A stretch of DNA of 64,000 nt from Planococcus maritimus (GTDB lineage: Bacteria > Bacillota > Bacilli > Bacillales_A > Planococcaceae). Below are positions 1 to 7,551 of the stretch, one piece after another (the first letter of the stretch is position 1; every line of letters begins with the position of its first letter). The stretch spans positions 3,130,501 to 3,194,500 of the forward strand of contig NZ_CP016538.2 in assembly GCF_001687625.2 (NCBI RefSeq), in the 5' to 3' direction. The translations under genes were made by a program, and so were the position numbers. Under the pieces are notes generated by a model that worked only from the letters and a program-made list of their open reading frames with translations, was not told where the DNA came from and made no database searches.

Positions 1-145
1 TGCAATCAAAACGTTTGTCATGCAATTGGATGGTTACGGTCCGGCTTTTCTTGATTAGGCATTCCATATCCGTCGTGTCCGTTTCCGCCTCCAGCAAGTT
101 CCCGACCTGCTGTGCAAGGTCCATGATGGTATGTTTGATTTTCAT
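1..145 (-). CDS. hypothetical protein, N-terminal part (runs off left edge)
   Basis: Reading frame entering from the left edge; only the first 48 codons are visible. It opens with an ATG preceded by a strong GAGAGGGG ribosome binding site. The visible product begins MKIKHTIMDL and is hydrophilic with mixed charge, without a signal peptide or membrane segment. I do not recognise the family. A terminator hairpin sits only about 35 bases upstream of the start, too close to leave room for a normal promoter after it, so the gene may be expressed by read-through or from a promoter overlapping the hairpin. Confidence 0.6.
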   Translation of the reverse strand, partial: MKIKHTIMDLAQQVGNLLEAETDTTDMECLIKKSRTVTIQLHDKRFDC

Positions 146-175
146 GTTGTTCCCCTCTCTTAAAGCAAATTTCAC

Positions 176-224
176 AAAAAAGAAAACGCCGAAAAAAACC
201 CAAGAAAGGGCTTTTTTCGGCGTT
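176..224 (-). terminator. rho-independent terminator upstream of the leftmost gene
   Basis: Near-perfect stem (AACGCCGAAAAAA against TTTTTTCGGCGTT, with CCC/GGG at the tip) followed on the minus strand by a T-rich tract. It separates the small lipoprotein gene from the leftmost gene. Confidence 0.75.
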
Positions 225-382
225 GGTTCCAGCGCTATAGTCTGTTCCATTTCACCAAATTCAGATGGTTTATTTAAATACAGCTAATATCGTTGCGTTG
301 CCCGACCGGAAATACTATGGCTTTCCGTTCGTAATCGTATCAGATAGATGAAGTCTTTGGGCCACTCACAGCTTATCCAGAC

Positions 383-556
383 TTAATAACCGTCCTTTTC
401 ATCATCTTCGTCTTCAGAATCGCCTTGTTCTTCACCAGGCATGACATCTGTTTCCTGCTCCATTTCCGGTTCGTCTTCCTCACCGCCGCACGCAGCAAGC
501 ATTCCCGCAGATAGCATTGCCGCCGCTCCGACTTTCAGCCATTTCTGTTGGGCCAT
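383..556 (-). CDS. small acidic lipoprotein (57 aa)
   Basis: Encodes 57 residues: a short basic start, a hydrophobic stretch and a lipobox ending LAAC at about residue 23, followed by an extremely acidic tail rich in Glu and Asp. This is the layout of a lipoprotein anchored to the outer face of the membrane. The ATG has a GGAGGAAGG ribosome binding site. The tail has no recognisable domain and the family is unknown to me. It lies downstream of the nrd-flavodoxin operon but has its own SigmaB-like promoter, so it may be a general-stress gene. It is short enough to be missed by automatic gene calling. Confidence 0.7.
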   Translation of the reverse strand: MAQQKWLKVGAAAMLSAGMLAACGGEEDEPEMEQETDVMPGEEQGDSEDEDDEKDGY

Positions 557-593
557 GGACCTTCCTCCTTCGTTTCAATTCCTTACTAGCTCT

Positions 594-618
594 ATACCCA
601 TTTGCCGGAAGGAGAAAC
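594..618 (-). promoter_or_regulatory. candidate SigmaB-type promoter for the small lipoprotein
   Basis: On the minus strand GTTTCT and GGGTAT are separated by exactly 13 bases, matching the Bacillus SigmaB pattern GTTTAA-N13-GGGTAT at most positions. It lies about 38 bases before the lipoprotein start codon. Confidence 0.5.
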
Positions 619-629
619 TAAAAGAGCAA

Positions 630-1115
630 TTAGGGTTTAGCCGCCACCAGATTTTCCACATGCTGGCTGTATTTCCGCCACACACTATTCATAAACGCGT
701 CGCAGCGCAGACGATCTTCCGCGGAAGGCATCTGCTCCACTTTAAGTGTGGCAGCCAGTTGGGTTTTTGCATGAAGCATATCACGAAACAAATCTACCGC
801 TCCGCAATACGTCGCAAAGCAGCGGTCTCCTGTTCCGAAAACACCTGTAACGAGATCTCCTGATTGCTGCTCGATTGCTTCGAACAAGCGATGCAGCTGT
901 CTCGGAATTTCCCCGTTCATCCAAGTATACGTGCCGACTACAACTATATCATAACGTAATAGTTCTTTAAGATCGAATTCTTTCACAGGAAAAACCTCGG
1001 GCTGTAAGCCTTGGCTCACCGATGCGTCCACGATCATTTCAGTGAGGCGTTCCGTGTGCCCTGTCGCGGATGCATAAACAATTGCAATCTTTGGCTTAGA
1101 GTTCGTCAAAGCCAT
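630..1115 (-). CDS. flavodoxin, coupled to the ribonucleotide reductase genes
   Basis: A 161-residue FMN-binding electron carrier. The phosphate-binding loop SATGHT is at residues 16-21, and a later GTYTW segment corresponds to the isoalloxazine-contacting loop of flavodoxins. The start at 1115 has GGAG five bases upstream and lies inside the end of nrdF (20-base overlap), so the two are probably translationally coupled. At this length it is a full flavodoxin rather than the shorter NrdI. Its position suggests that it supplies electrons to the reductase system, either for assembling the NrdF cofactor or for turnover. That role is inferred from context only. Confidence 0.85.
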   Translation of the reverse strand: MALTNSKPKIAIVYASATGHTERLTEMIVDASVSQGLQPEVFPVKEFDLKELLRYDIVVVGTYTWMNGEIPRQLHRLFEAIEQQSGDLVTGVFGTGDRCFATYCGAVDLFRDMLHAKTQLAATLKVEQMPSAEDRLRCDAFMNSVWRKYSQHVENLVAAKP

Positions 1116-2133
1116 TCGACTCCGAAACTTTCGTATAGGCGCGCGATTTCTGTTCAAAGAAATCGGATTTCGTGCTATTCATCATGTCGTCACCGAAAAC
1201 GCGGATCCACGGCATCGGATTGTCGCGTGTTTCATAAAGATTGCCGAGGCCGATTTGGCGCAGCCGTTTATTAGCTAAATACTCGACGTATTCGTTGAAC
1301 TCATCCAAATCCAGGCCATCGATCTCCCCGAGGATATGCTGGGCCCATTCCTTTTCAAGTTCGACGGCATGCGCCACTTCCTCTCGAATCCAATTGTTCA
1401 TGTCATCTGTCGCAAGTTCCGGGTTTTCCGCGATCAAGATGCGGATAAACTGGGACACGAAATAGGCGTGCTGCATTTCGTCGCGCTGGATATAGCTGAT
1501 CATCGTGCTGGTCTTCAGCATTTTTTGTTGGCGCGCGAGATGGTAGAAAAACGCAAAACCGGCATAGAAATAAATGCCTTCCAAATTAATCGAATTGACC
1601 GCAAGCTTCAATAAGTTTTCCAAATCAGGCTCGGTGCGGAACGCTTCGTACGCAGACAAGATGCGTGCGTTGCGCTTTCTAACGAGCGGGTCGTTCTTTG
1701 CTTCATCAAAACGGCGATTTTGTTCATCGAGCGGCACGAGCGAGCTGAGAACGTAGGAATACGACTCGGTGTGGACCGCTTCCTGCTGAGCGATGACCGC
1801 AAAAATCGACTTGAAGCTGGAATCGCTGACGTAATCCATGACTTGAGTCATCGTCGGCGTCTGCAGGCTGTCGAGTGACGCCAGCTGCGTATTGATGCGC
1901 AAGAAGACGTCTTTCTCAGTATCTGTTAGCGAATCCCAGTTTTTGATGTCATCCTGCATATTGATTTCCTGCGCTTTCCAGAAGTTTGCGAGTAGCGCTT
2001 GATACAAGTCATACATATGCGGATGGGCAATATCATTCCAATTGAGCAAACCGGAGCTCGCCCCGCCAACAATGGCGGTCGAACGGTTTGGTGCTTCCGG
2101 GTCCATCAATGGCTGTTTCGTTAAAGTTTCCAT
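1096..2133 (-). CDS. nrdF: ribonucleoside-diphosphate reductase, beta (radical) subunit
   Basis: Small subunit of an aerobic class I ribonucleotide reductase; it houses the dimetal-tyrosyl radical used to reduce NDPs to dNDPs. In the 345-residue product all metal ligands of the family can be placed: Asp88, Glu118, His121, Glu185, Glu219 and His222, with the radical tyrosine at Tyr125 in the SYS motif. An intact tyrosine argues against the tyrosine-less subclasses. The start at METLT was preferred because AGGAAAGG sits nine bases upstream; a start three codons earlier would abut its own binding site. It lies 16 bases after nrdE and overlaps the flavodoxin gene. Confidence 0.95.
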   Translation of the reverse strand: METLTKQPLMDPEAPNRSTAIVGGASSGLLNWNDIAHPHMYDLYQALLANFWKAQEINMQDDIKNWDSLTDTEKDVFLRINTQLASLDSLQTPTMTQVMDYVSDSSFKSIFAVIAQQEAVHTESYSYVLSSLVPLDEQNRRFDEAKNDPLVRKRNARILSAYEAFRTEPDLENLLKLAVNSINLEGIYFYAGFAFFYHLARQQKMLKTSTMISYIQRDEMQHAYFVSQFIRILIAENPELATDDMNNWIREEVAHAVELEKEWAQHILGEIDGLDLDEFNEYVEYLANKRLRQIGLGNLYETRDNPMPWIRVFGDDMMNSTKSDFFEQKSRAYTKVSESNGFDEL

Positions 2134-2149
2134 ACTTCTCATCCTTTCC

Positions 2150-4327
2150 TTAGCTTTCACATGCCTCGCATGCTTCGATTTCTTCTTGCGACGTGCTGCG
2201 CACATAATAGCTCGTCTTTAAGCCACATTTCCACGCTTCGAGATGCAATTCCAGCAATTCTTTGGCACGTATCGTGTGCGGCACATACAAATTAAAGCTG
2301 ATCGACTGGTCGATATGGCGCTGTCTCGCCGCGTTTTGGCGGATGCTCCACTTTTGGTCCAATACGTGGCGCGCGCGGCGGTAATAATCATATGTCCGGT
2401 GGTTGAGATCCGGTGCCGTCACGTTAAAACGGAAATTCTTTTTCTCTTCGGCGTATTCGACGGCATACAAGGGATCGATGCCGTCTGTCGAACCGCCGAT
2501 TTTGGCAGTCGATGAGTTCGGTGCAACGGCCATCATCCAGCCATTGCGGACGCCGGATGTTGCGACTTTACGGCGTAGTGCATCCCAACGCTCTCCGGTA
2601 TAATTGCGGCGTTCGAAATACTCGCCCGTATGCCATTCAGAACCTGTGAATTCACTGAAGGCACCTTTTTCTTCCGCCAACCCTGCGGATGCGCGGATAG
2701 CGTGCCAGGCGATTTCTTCGTATAAAGTATCGGCATAGTCAACCGCTTCTTCCGTTTCCCAATGGATGCCACGAAGCGCCAGCAAGTGGTGCCAACCGAA
2801 TGTACCTAATCCAACAGCGCGATATTTGCCGTTTGTCACTTCTGCCTGGCCGACAGAAATGGTATTCAAATCGATGACGTTATCGAGCATGCGCAATTGA
2901 ATCGGGATGAGACGCGACAAGACGTCTGCTTGTACCGCTCTTGGCAAGTTGATCGATGATAAATTGCAGACGACGAAATCGCCCGGTTTTTTCACAGTGA
3001 CGAGATTCCCTTCCTCGTCTTTGTATTCTTTGATGATTTCAGTCGGCGACATGTTTTGTGCGATTTCACTGCATAGATTGCTGCAATAGATGGATGTTTT
3101 GCCGATGCCGCGCAAGTGCTTGTTCGGGTTGCCACGGTTCACTTCGTCGCGGTAGAACATATACGGCGTACCGGTCTCTAGCTGCGACACCATAATGCGC
3201 GCCATGATATCCATCGCACGGAACGATTTTCTGGCCAATAAAGGATGGTTGACCGCCTCTTCGTATTTTTCCGTGAAGTATTTGCGGTCGGTTTCGTCAT
3301 AGAAATCTTCTAGGCCGAGCAAATTGCCCTGCTCGTCTTTCCAACCCATCACTTGCTTGACTTCATGCGGGCAGAACGTATGCCATTCGCCGATGCTGCG
3401 GCCGTTTTCATCCGTTTCCTGCAATTTTTGCATAAACAAATCCGGAATCGACACGCCGGTGAAAATATCGTGTGCTTTGCGGCGCTCATCGCCATTGTTC
3501 GTTTTCAAATCCAAGAAGCCATTCATAATGTCTTTATGGAAGACGTCCAAATAGACCGCCACTGCACCTTGGCGCTGGCCTAGCTGGTCGACGCTGACGG
3601 CTGTGTCGTTAAGTAGACGGATCCACGGGATAACGCCGGATGAATTGCCTTTGAATTTACGAATGTCGGAACCAAGTGCACGCACTTTTCCGTAATAAAC
3701 ACCGAGGCCACCGCCGTCTTTGCTGAGGCGTGCGACGTCCCAGTTATTCTGGTAGATGCCATCAAGCGAATCCGCTACGGTATCAATAAAGCATGAAGAC
3801 ATTTGACCGAAGCTCTTGCCCGCATTCGATAAGGTCGGCGTCGCCACTGTCATATACAAATTGCTCATCGCCCAATACGCTTCCTTGACGAGTTCGAGAC
3901 GGCGTACTTTCGGTTCTTTTTGCATCAAAGTCATCGCGATGATGAGAAAGCGTTCCTGCGGCAATTCCCAAACGCGTCCGTCATAATCTTTTGCCAAATA
4001 ACGGTCTGCTAGTAAAAACAATCCGATGTAATTGAACAATTCATCACGCTCTGGCGCAATTTCTCGTCCCAATAGGCGGATTTCGTCATCGGAATAAGTT
4101 TCGAGCAAGTCTTTCGAATAAATACCGAGTCGGCTCAGTCCTTCGATCAATCCATAAAAATCGTCGTATTTGTTCGCTGCGCTATAGCCGCGTGTTTGTG
4201 CCGCTTGTTCGTATAATTTCTCCAAATACAATCCTGCTGCTTCGAAAGTCCAATGCGGTTCGTCCATCGATACCCGGTCTAATGCATCTTGAATTTTTTT
4301 ATCTCGTTCTACTGCTCCTAAAGTCAT
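2150..4327 (-). CDS. nrdE: ribonucleoside-diphosphate reductase, alpha (catalytic) subunit
   Basis: Catalytic subunit (725 aa) of the class I enzyme that makes deoxynucleotides. It has no N-terminal ATP-cone, which favours the NrdE (class Ib) type over NrdA. Visible active-site elements are the SSCFID cysteine, the NLCSEI segment carrying the thiyl-radical cysteine and glutamate, and CNLSSINL with the second redox cysteine. The C-terminal EACEACES tail carries the shuttle cysteines that take electrons from a redoxin. The start ATG follows AAGGAG at about 11 bases, only one base after the thioesterase stop, so the operon is tightly packed. No nrdI or nrdH is adjacent. Confidence 0.95.
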   Translation of the reverse strand: MTLGAVERDKKIQDALDRVSMDEPHWTFEAAGLYLEKLYEQAAQTRGYSAANKYDDFYGLIEGLSRLGIYSKDLLETYSDDEIRLLGREIAPERDELFNYIGLFLLADRYLAKDYDGRVWELPQERFLIIAMTLMQKEPKVRRLELVKEAYWAMSNLYMTVATPTLSNAGKSFGQMSSCFIDTVADSLDGIYQNNWDVARLSKDGGGLGVYYGKVRALGSDIRKFKGNSSGVIPWIRLLNDTAVSVDQLGQRQGAVAVYLDVFHKDIMNGFLDLKTNNGDERRKAHDIFTGVSIPDLFMQKLQETDENGRSIGEWHTFCPHEVKQVMGWKDEQGNLLGLEDFYDETDRKYFTEKYEEAVNHPLLARKSFRAMDIMARIMVSQLETGTPYMFYRDEVNRGNPNKHLRGIGKTSIYCSNLCSEIAQNMSPTEIIKEYKDEEGNLVTVKKPGDFVVCNLSSINLPRAVQADVLSRLIPIQLRMLDNVIDLNTISVGQAEVTNGKYRAVGLGTFGWHHLLALRGIHWETEEAVDYADTLYEEIAWHAIRASAGLAEEKGAFSEFTGSEWHTGEYFERRNYTGERWDALRRKVATSGVRNGWMMAVAPNSSTAKIGGSTDGIDPLYAVEYAEEKKNFRFNVTAPDLNHRTYDYYRRARHVLDQKWSIRQNAARQRHIDQSISFNLYVPHTIRAKELLELHLEAWKCGLKTSYYVRSTSQEEIEACEACES

Positions 4328-4328
4328 T

Positions 4329-4817
4329 TCAACACAGCTCCTTTGCGTATTCGTTTGCGATCATTCGGCGTTCTTTTCGTTCTTGTGCGTTCTCAAACAA
4401 TCGTTTTTCATTGTCCGTTTCCGGCACTACGCTTGCGACCGGCGTCGGCCGGCCTTCTGCATCCACAGCGACCATTGTTAAAATCGATGTGGTTGTTAAA
4501 CTGCGTGTGCCGCTTTCGATATGCTGGCATTCTGCTTTGACGTACACTTCCATGGAAGTCCGGCCAGTTGAAATGACGACACCTTCCAAAATTAAAATAT
4601 CGCCGACTTTCGCCGAGGATAGAAAATTGACGTTGTCGATCGATGCGGTCACAACCGCGCGCTGGCTATGTTTCATCGCCGCAATCGCTGCGATTTCATC
4701 GATATACGCGAGGACTGTGCCTCCGAAAATCGTGCCCATATGGTTGGTATCCGGCGGCAAGACGAGCCGAGACTGGATAGTCCTGGATACGCCAGCCGGA
4801 AGTTGTTCTTTGTTCAT
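4329..4817 (-). CDS. acyl-CoA thioesterase, hotdog fold (YciA/YkhA type)
   Basis: Hydrolyses acyl-CoA esters to free acid and CoA. The 162-residue product shows the single-hotdog signature NHMGTIFGG at residues 25-33 with a catalytic-type Asp about seven residues later, as in the bacterial acyl-CoA hydrolase family. The start at MNKEQ was chosen because AGGAGG lies just upstream; the longer frame would begin inside the riboswitch terminator. As first gene after the cobalamin riboswitch, and touching nrdE, it should be co-regulated with the reductase. A metabolic reason for this is not obvious from the sequence. Confidence 0.9.
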   Translation of the reverse strand: MNKEQLPAGVSRTIQSRLVLPPDTNHMGTIFGGTVLAYIDEIAAIAAMKHSQRAVVTASIDNVNFLSSAKVGDILILEGVVISTGRTSMEVYVKAECQHIESGTRSLTTTSILTMVAVDAEGRPTPVASVVPETDNEKRLFENAQERKERRMIANEYAKELC

Positions 4818-4842
4818 GTTGTTTTCCTCCTTTTCCAATACA

Positions 4843-4875
4843 CAAAAGCCCCCATTCTCCAGAGAGAATGGGGGC
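4843..4875 (-). terminator. rho-independent terminator in the cobalamin leader
   Basis: A perfect 12-bp stem (GCCCCCATTCTC against GAGAATGGGGGC) with a four-base loop and TTTTG on the minus strand. It lies between the riboswitch aptamer and the thioesterase start, so it is the likely expression platform rather than the end of an upstream gene. Confidence 0.85.
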
Positions 4876-4961
4876 ATAAACGCAAGTTAATTAGGTGGAC
4901 ATACTGGGGCCACACGAAATAAACCTTTGTCATCCTTCCCAATTCCCGGAGAAGTGCAAAA

Positions 4962-5131
4962 CGACAACAAAGGCAGGTCTCCTGGCTCGCGCGTCACTCT
5001 CGCCATGCCCTTCCCGTCCATTAGACAGTGGGATTTCATGGTTCGTCTGCGCTTACAGTTGCGGGAACAGCTCCGGGATTTCACCGGATTCCCTATTCAG
5101 CCCGTAGTGGGCACCTTTGTTGCGGCATCAC
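4962..5131 (-). promoter_or_regulatory. cobalamin (B12) riboswitch aptamer
   Basis: Read on the minus strand, the region carries the conserved order of the cobalamin riboswitch: a GGTGCC-type 5' block, the GAATAGGGAA and CCGGTGAAA blocks, the CGCAACTGTAA B12 box, a CCACTG block and the terminal GAGCCAGGAGACCTGCC. The ends pair as AACAAAGG with CCTTTGTT to form P1. It is followed by a terminator and the thioesterase-nrdE-nrdF-flavodoxin operon. The expected effect is that adenosylcobalamin promotes termination and switches off the B12-independent reductase. Confidence 0.95.
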
Positions 5132-5392
5132 TATATATGGTGTTGTTTTTTTACATCATCACCAAATCTTGTAGTTTCACTATAGACCAGTTCGAATTTT
5201 GCCGCAAGGATTTTCTCGGAGTTCCTGAAGAAAGCGAAAAAGGGTCTAGTCGCTGTTGTGTTTTTCGTAGAAACCTTTCACTTTGTGGTTATTTTTTGAT
5301 ACGAGGTTTTTCAAATTTTCTGTTTCGGTGAAGACAGCGAGAACTTGCTTGTGAAATCGTTCCTGTGTTCTAGTTATGCATCATCTTTGTAG

Positions 5393-5482
5393 TCGCCAAC
5401 CTGCTTTGGGTTGGCCTTTGGCAGTAAGCCAGGGAAAGCGCCTGTCTTACTGCGTCGGCTCACTCTTGTCGCTGGCTGGCTA
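5393..5482 (+). repeat. family A structured repeat, copy A1
   Basis: About 90 bases forming one long hairpin: a mid stem (GGGTTGGCC against GGCTCACTC), an inner stem GCAGTAAG (5421-5428) with CTTACTGC (5446-5453), and an apical CAGG/CCTG pair. The downstream unit contains TGTTTAATTA and, at 5546-5560, GGGGGAATCGCTTCC. Strand is given as drawn; the transcribed direction is unknown. Confidence 0.8.
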
Positions 5483-5639
5483 AAACATTTCATAGATTCG
5501 TGTATGTTTAATTAACTCTGCTTCTTTAGTTAGTTGCCGGCTTGTGGGGGAATCGCTTCCTGGATTAGGGATGTAAGTGGATAGTGAGAGATTTATTAGT
5601 AAATCGTTTCGGCGTTCTTTTTGTGCTCCATTTTATTAA

Positions 5640-5815
5640 TCGCCTCCGGGCTTTGGGTTGGCCTTTCGCAATAAGCCAATGAATTGGCGAGAAGGAGTTG
5701 AGCCGATTCATTTGCGACGCATCTGCGTAGCAGATGTGGGAGCAAAGTGTTTGACCTGATGTTTGAATAAAACATTTATCTAAGGCTTCGGCTCACCCTT
5801 TTGCGCCCTGTCGGC
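5640..5815 (+). repeat. family A structured repeat, copy A2 (expanded)
   Basis: Shares the CCGGGCTTTGGGTTGGCC left arm and the CGGCTCACCC right arm with the other copies. The apical part is replaced by a longer segment containing a separate stem-loop (GCATCTGC-GTA-GCAGATGT, 5719-5737) that also occurs at 50770-50803. The conserved tail GGGGGAATCGCTTCC follows at 5881-5895. Confidence 0.75.
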
Positions 5816-5974
5816 TTGGAGATTTCGTTGATTAGTGCGCGCTTAATTAGGTCTGCTTCTTTAGTTAGTTGCCGGCTTGTGGGGGAATCGCTTCCTGAGG
5901 CAAGCTTCGGTGAAGATAGTGAGAGATTGCTTGCGGAATTGTTCCGATGTTGTGATTGTGCTTCAACTTAATAG

Positions 5975-6063
5975 TCGCCGGCCTGCTTTGGGTTGGCCTT
6001 TGGCAGCAAGCCAGGGAGAGCGCCTGTCTTGCTGCGTCGGCTCACCCTTGTCGCTAGCCGGCT
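5975..6063 (+). repeat. family A structured repeat, copy A3
   Basis: Outer stem GCCGGC (5977-5982) with GCCGGC (6057-6062). Inner stem GCAGCAAG (6003-6010) with CTTGCTGC (6028-6035), which differs from copy A1 by a paired change on both arms. Tail motif GGGGGAATCGCTTCC at 6128-6142. Frames of about 60 codons can be read across it but follow the repeat rather than a gene. Confidence 0.8.
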
Positions 6064-6292
6064 AAGATAGTTCATAAATTCTTGTATGTTTAATTAAATC
6101 TGCTCCTTAAGATAGTTGCCGGCTAACGGGGGAATCGCTTCCTGAGGCACGCATCGGCAAGATAGCTGGATTTTCTTATGGGATCGTTCTGAAGCTTGGT
6201 TTGTGCTTTAAATGAATTTTCAATTCCTTGCTTTAGAGTAGCTGCAAAGAAATCCTCACCGCTTAGCTCCATCATTTCTATTTCCCAGGAAA

Positions 6293-6327
6293 TAAAAAAG
6301 GCCGCGCATTTGCCTGCGCGGCTTTTG
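6293..6327 (-). terminator. rho-independent terminator after the DUF3934 gene
   Basis: Stem AGCCGCGCAGG against TGCGCGGCC-type arm, followed by TTTTTTATT on the minus strand; it abuts the stop codon of the DUF3934 gene. Confidence 0.85.
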
Positions 6328-6516
6328 TTATCCGTCGATCCATTCGGATTCAGCTTGTGGCTGTTTTCCTTTTTGGTTCGTGGCTTCTTTATTGTCTTTG
6401 CTGGTATACGGCTTGAAGCTCTTGGCTTTGTTCTTGCCTTTTTCCCAACGGTTCCAGCCTTTTTTGCCGGTTCCTTTGCCGATGCCGCTTTTTGATTTTG
6501 CTTTTGCTTTGCCCAT
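6328..6516 (-). CDS. DUF3934-type small basic protein
   Basis: A 62-residue, strongly basic, Gly/Lys/Trp-rich product. The N-terminal half (MGKAKAKSKSGIGKGTGKKG, then WNRWEKG and KPYTSK) matches the DUF3934 family of small Bacillus proteins of unknown function. There is no signal peptide or membrane segment; the charge suggests nucleic acid or ribosome contact, but this is speculation. The start at MGKAK was chosen because GGGAG lies nine bases upstream. Monocistronic, with its own terminator. Confidence 0.75.
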   Translation of the reverse strand: MGKAKAKSKSGIGKGTGKKGWNRWEKGKNKAKSFKPYTSKDNKEATNQKGKQPQAESEWIDG

Positions 6517-6588
6517 TTCTTTCACTCCCGTTCACTCATCGTGACGTTCAGCTTACCACATCCCGCCGCTTTCGTGAACAGTTCGTGT

Positions 6589-7068
6589 TTAGGCTCCGAG
6601 CACTTTCTGGATGTCTTTGTGCATGGAATCGGGTGTATCTTTCGGTGCGAACCTCGCCACGACTTTGCCGTTTGGATCGACTAGGAATTTTGTGAAATTC
6701 CATTTGATGCCGCTCGACAAGAAGCCTTTTGTGTTCGATGTTAAATGATCAAACAATGGGTGCGCATCTTTTCCGTTCACTTTGATAATGTCGTGCATCG
6801 GGAATGTCACGCCGTATGTCATGCGACATGACGATTCGGCATCTGCCGCTTCGCCGACTTCCTGGCCGAACTGGTCGGATGGAAAGCCAAGCACGACCAA
6901 TCCTTCGTCTTTATAGCGCTGGTAGATTTTTTCGAGGCCGTCGAACTGCCCGCGCAAACCGCATTTGGTTGCCGTGTTGACGATGACCATCGGCTGGCCT
7001 TTATAGCGCTCGAGCTTATACTCTTCTCCGCTGGCATCGGTCACCTGAATATCATAGATTCCCATCAT
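6589..7068 (-). CDS. glutathione peroxidase family thiol peroxidase
   Basis: Reduces hydrogen and organic hydroperoxides; in Bacillota such enzymes normally use thioredoxin. The 159-residue product has the peroxidatic cysteine at Cys36 in NTATKCGLRG, a FPSDQF motif with Gln66, a candidate resolving Cys81, and Trp123 in the IKWNFTKF motif, so the Cys-Gln-Trp catalytic set is complete. AGGAG lies six bases before the first of two tandem ATGs. It is the third gene of an ohr-ohrR-gpx run with 20-25 base gaps and probably shares OhrR control. Confidence 0.93.
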   Translation of the reverse strand: MMGIYDIQVTDASGEEYKLERYKGQPMVIVNTATKCGLRGQFDGLEKIYQRYKDEGLVVLGFPSDQFGQEVGEAADAESSCRMTYGVTFPMHDIIKVNGKDAHPLFDHLTSNTKGFLSSGIKWNFTKFLVDPNGKVVARFAPKDTPDSMHKDIQKVLGA

Positions 7069-7093
7069 TCATCACTCCTATTTTCACGAATTT

Positions 7094-7531
7094 TCACAGA
7101 TCCATCTCGCTGAAAAATGCATTCAAGGCTTTTAAGTTGTTCATCAGTTCGATGGCATTCACGTCCAAGTAATTGCAGCTGGTGATCTTGTCGTGAATGG
7201 CTGCCTCGATCGGCTGTTCATCCTCTCGTGATTGTTCGGTCAAGGAGATCCGGAAAGCACGGCGGTCTTCAGCCGATTGCTCTTTCACGATGCGGCCATT
7301 TTGAATCATCCGGTTGATAATGGGGTTTAGCGTGCCGGTGCCGAGGCCGAGTTGCCCGCCGATTTCTTTCATCGTCAAGCCGTCTTGTTCCCATAATACG
7401 AGCAACACCAAATACTGCGTAAAGGTCAGGCTGAACGGTTCTAAGGTTTTGGCATAAAGTTTCGAGAAATTGCTTGAAGCTTTATACACTTCAAAGCATA
7501 ATTGCTGTTCCAATTTGGTCGGTTTGTCCAT
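7094..7531 (-). CDS. ohrR: OhrR, MarR-family organic peroxide sensor
   Basis: A 145-residue winged-helix repressor. It begins with the OhrR-specific segment QQLCFEVYK, in which Cys12 corresponds to the redox-sensing cysteine (Cys15 in Bacillus subtilis). The DNA-binding wing is visible around TMKEIGGQLGLGTGTLNP and the DRRAFRISLT wing turn. No second conserved cysteine of the two-Cys subclass is at the expected place, which fits the one-Cys type. It lies between ohr and the peroxidase, downstream of a palindrome that is the likely operator. Confidence 0.93.
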   Translation of the reverse strand: MDKPTKLEQQLCFEVYKASSNFSKLYAKTLEPFSLTFTQYLVLLVLWEQDGLTMKEIGGQLGLGTGTLNPIINRMIQNGRIVKEQSAEDRRAFRISLTEQSREDEQPIEAAIHDKITSCNYLDVNAIELMNNLKALNAFFSEMDL

Positions 7532-7551
7532 CTCATCACCTGTTTTTCTGC

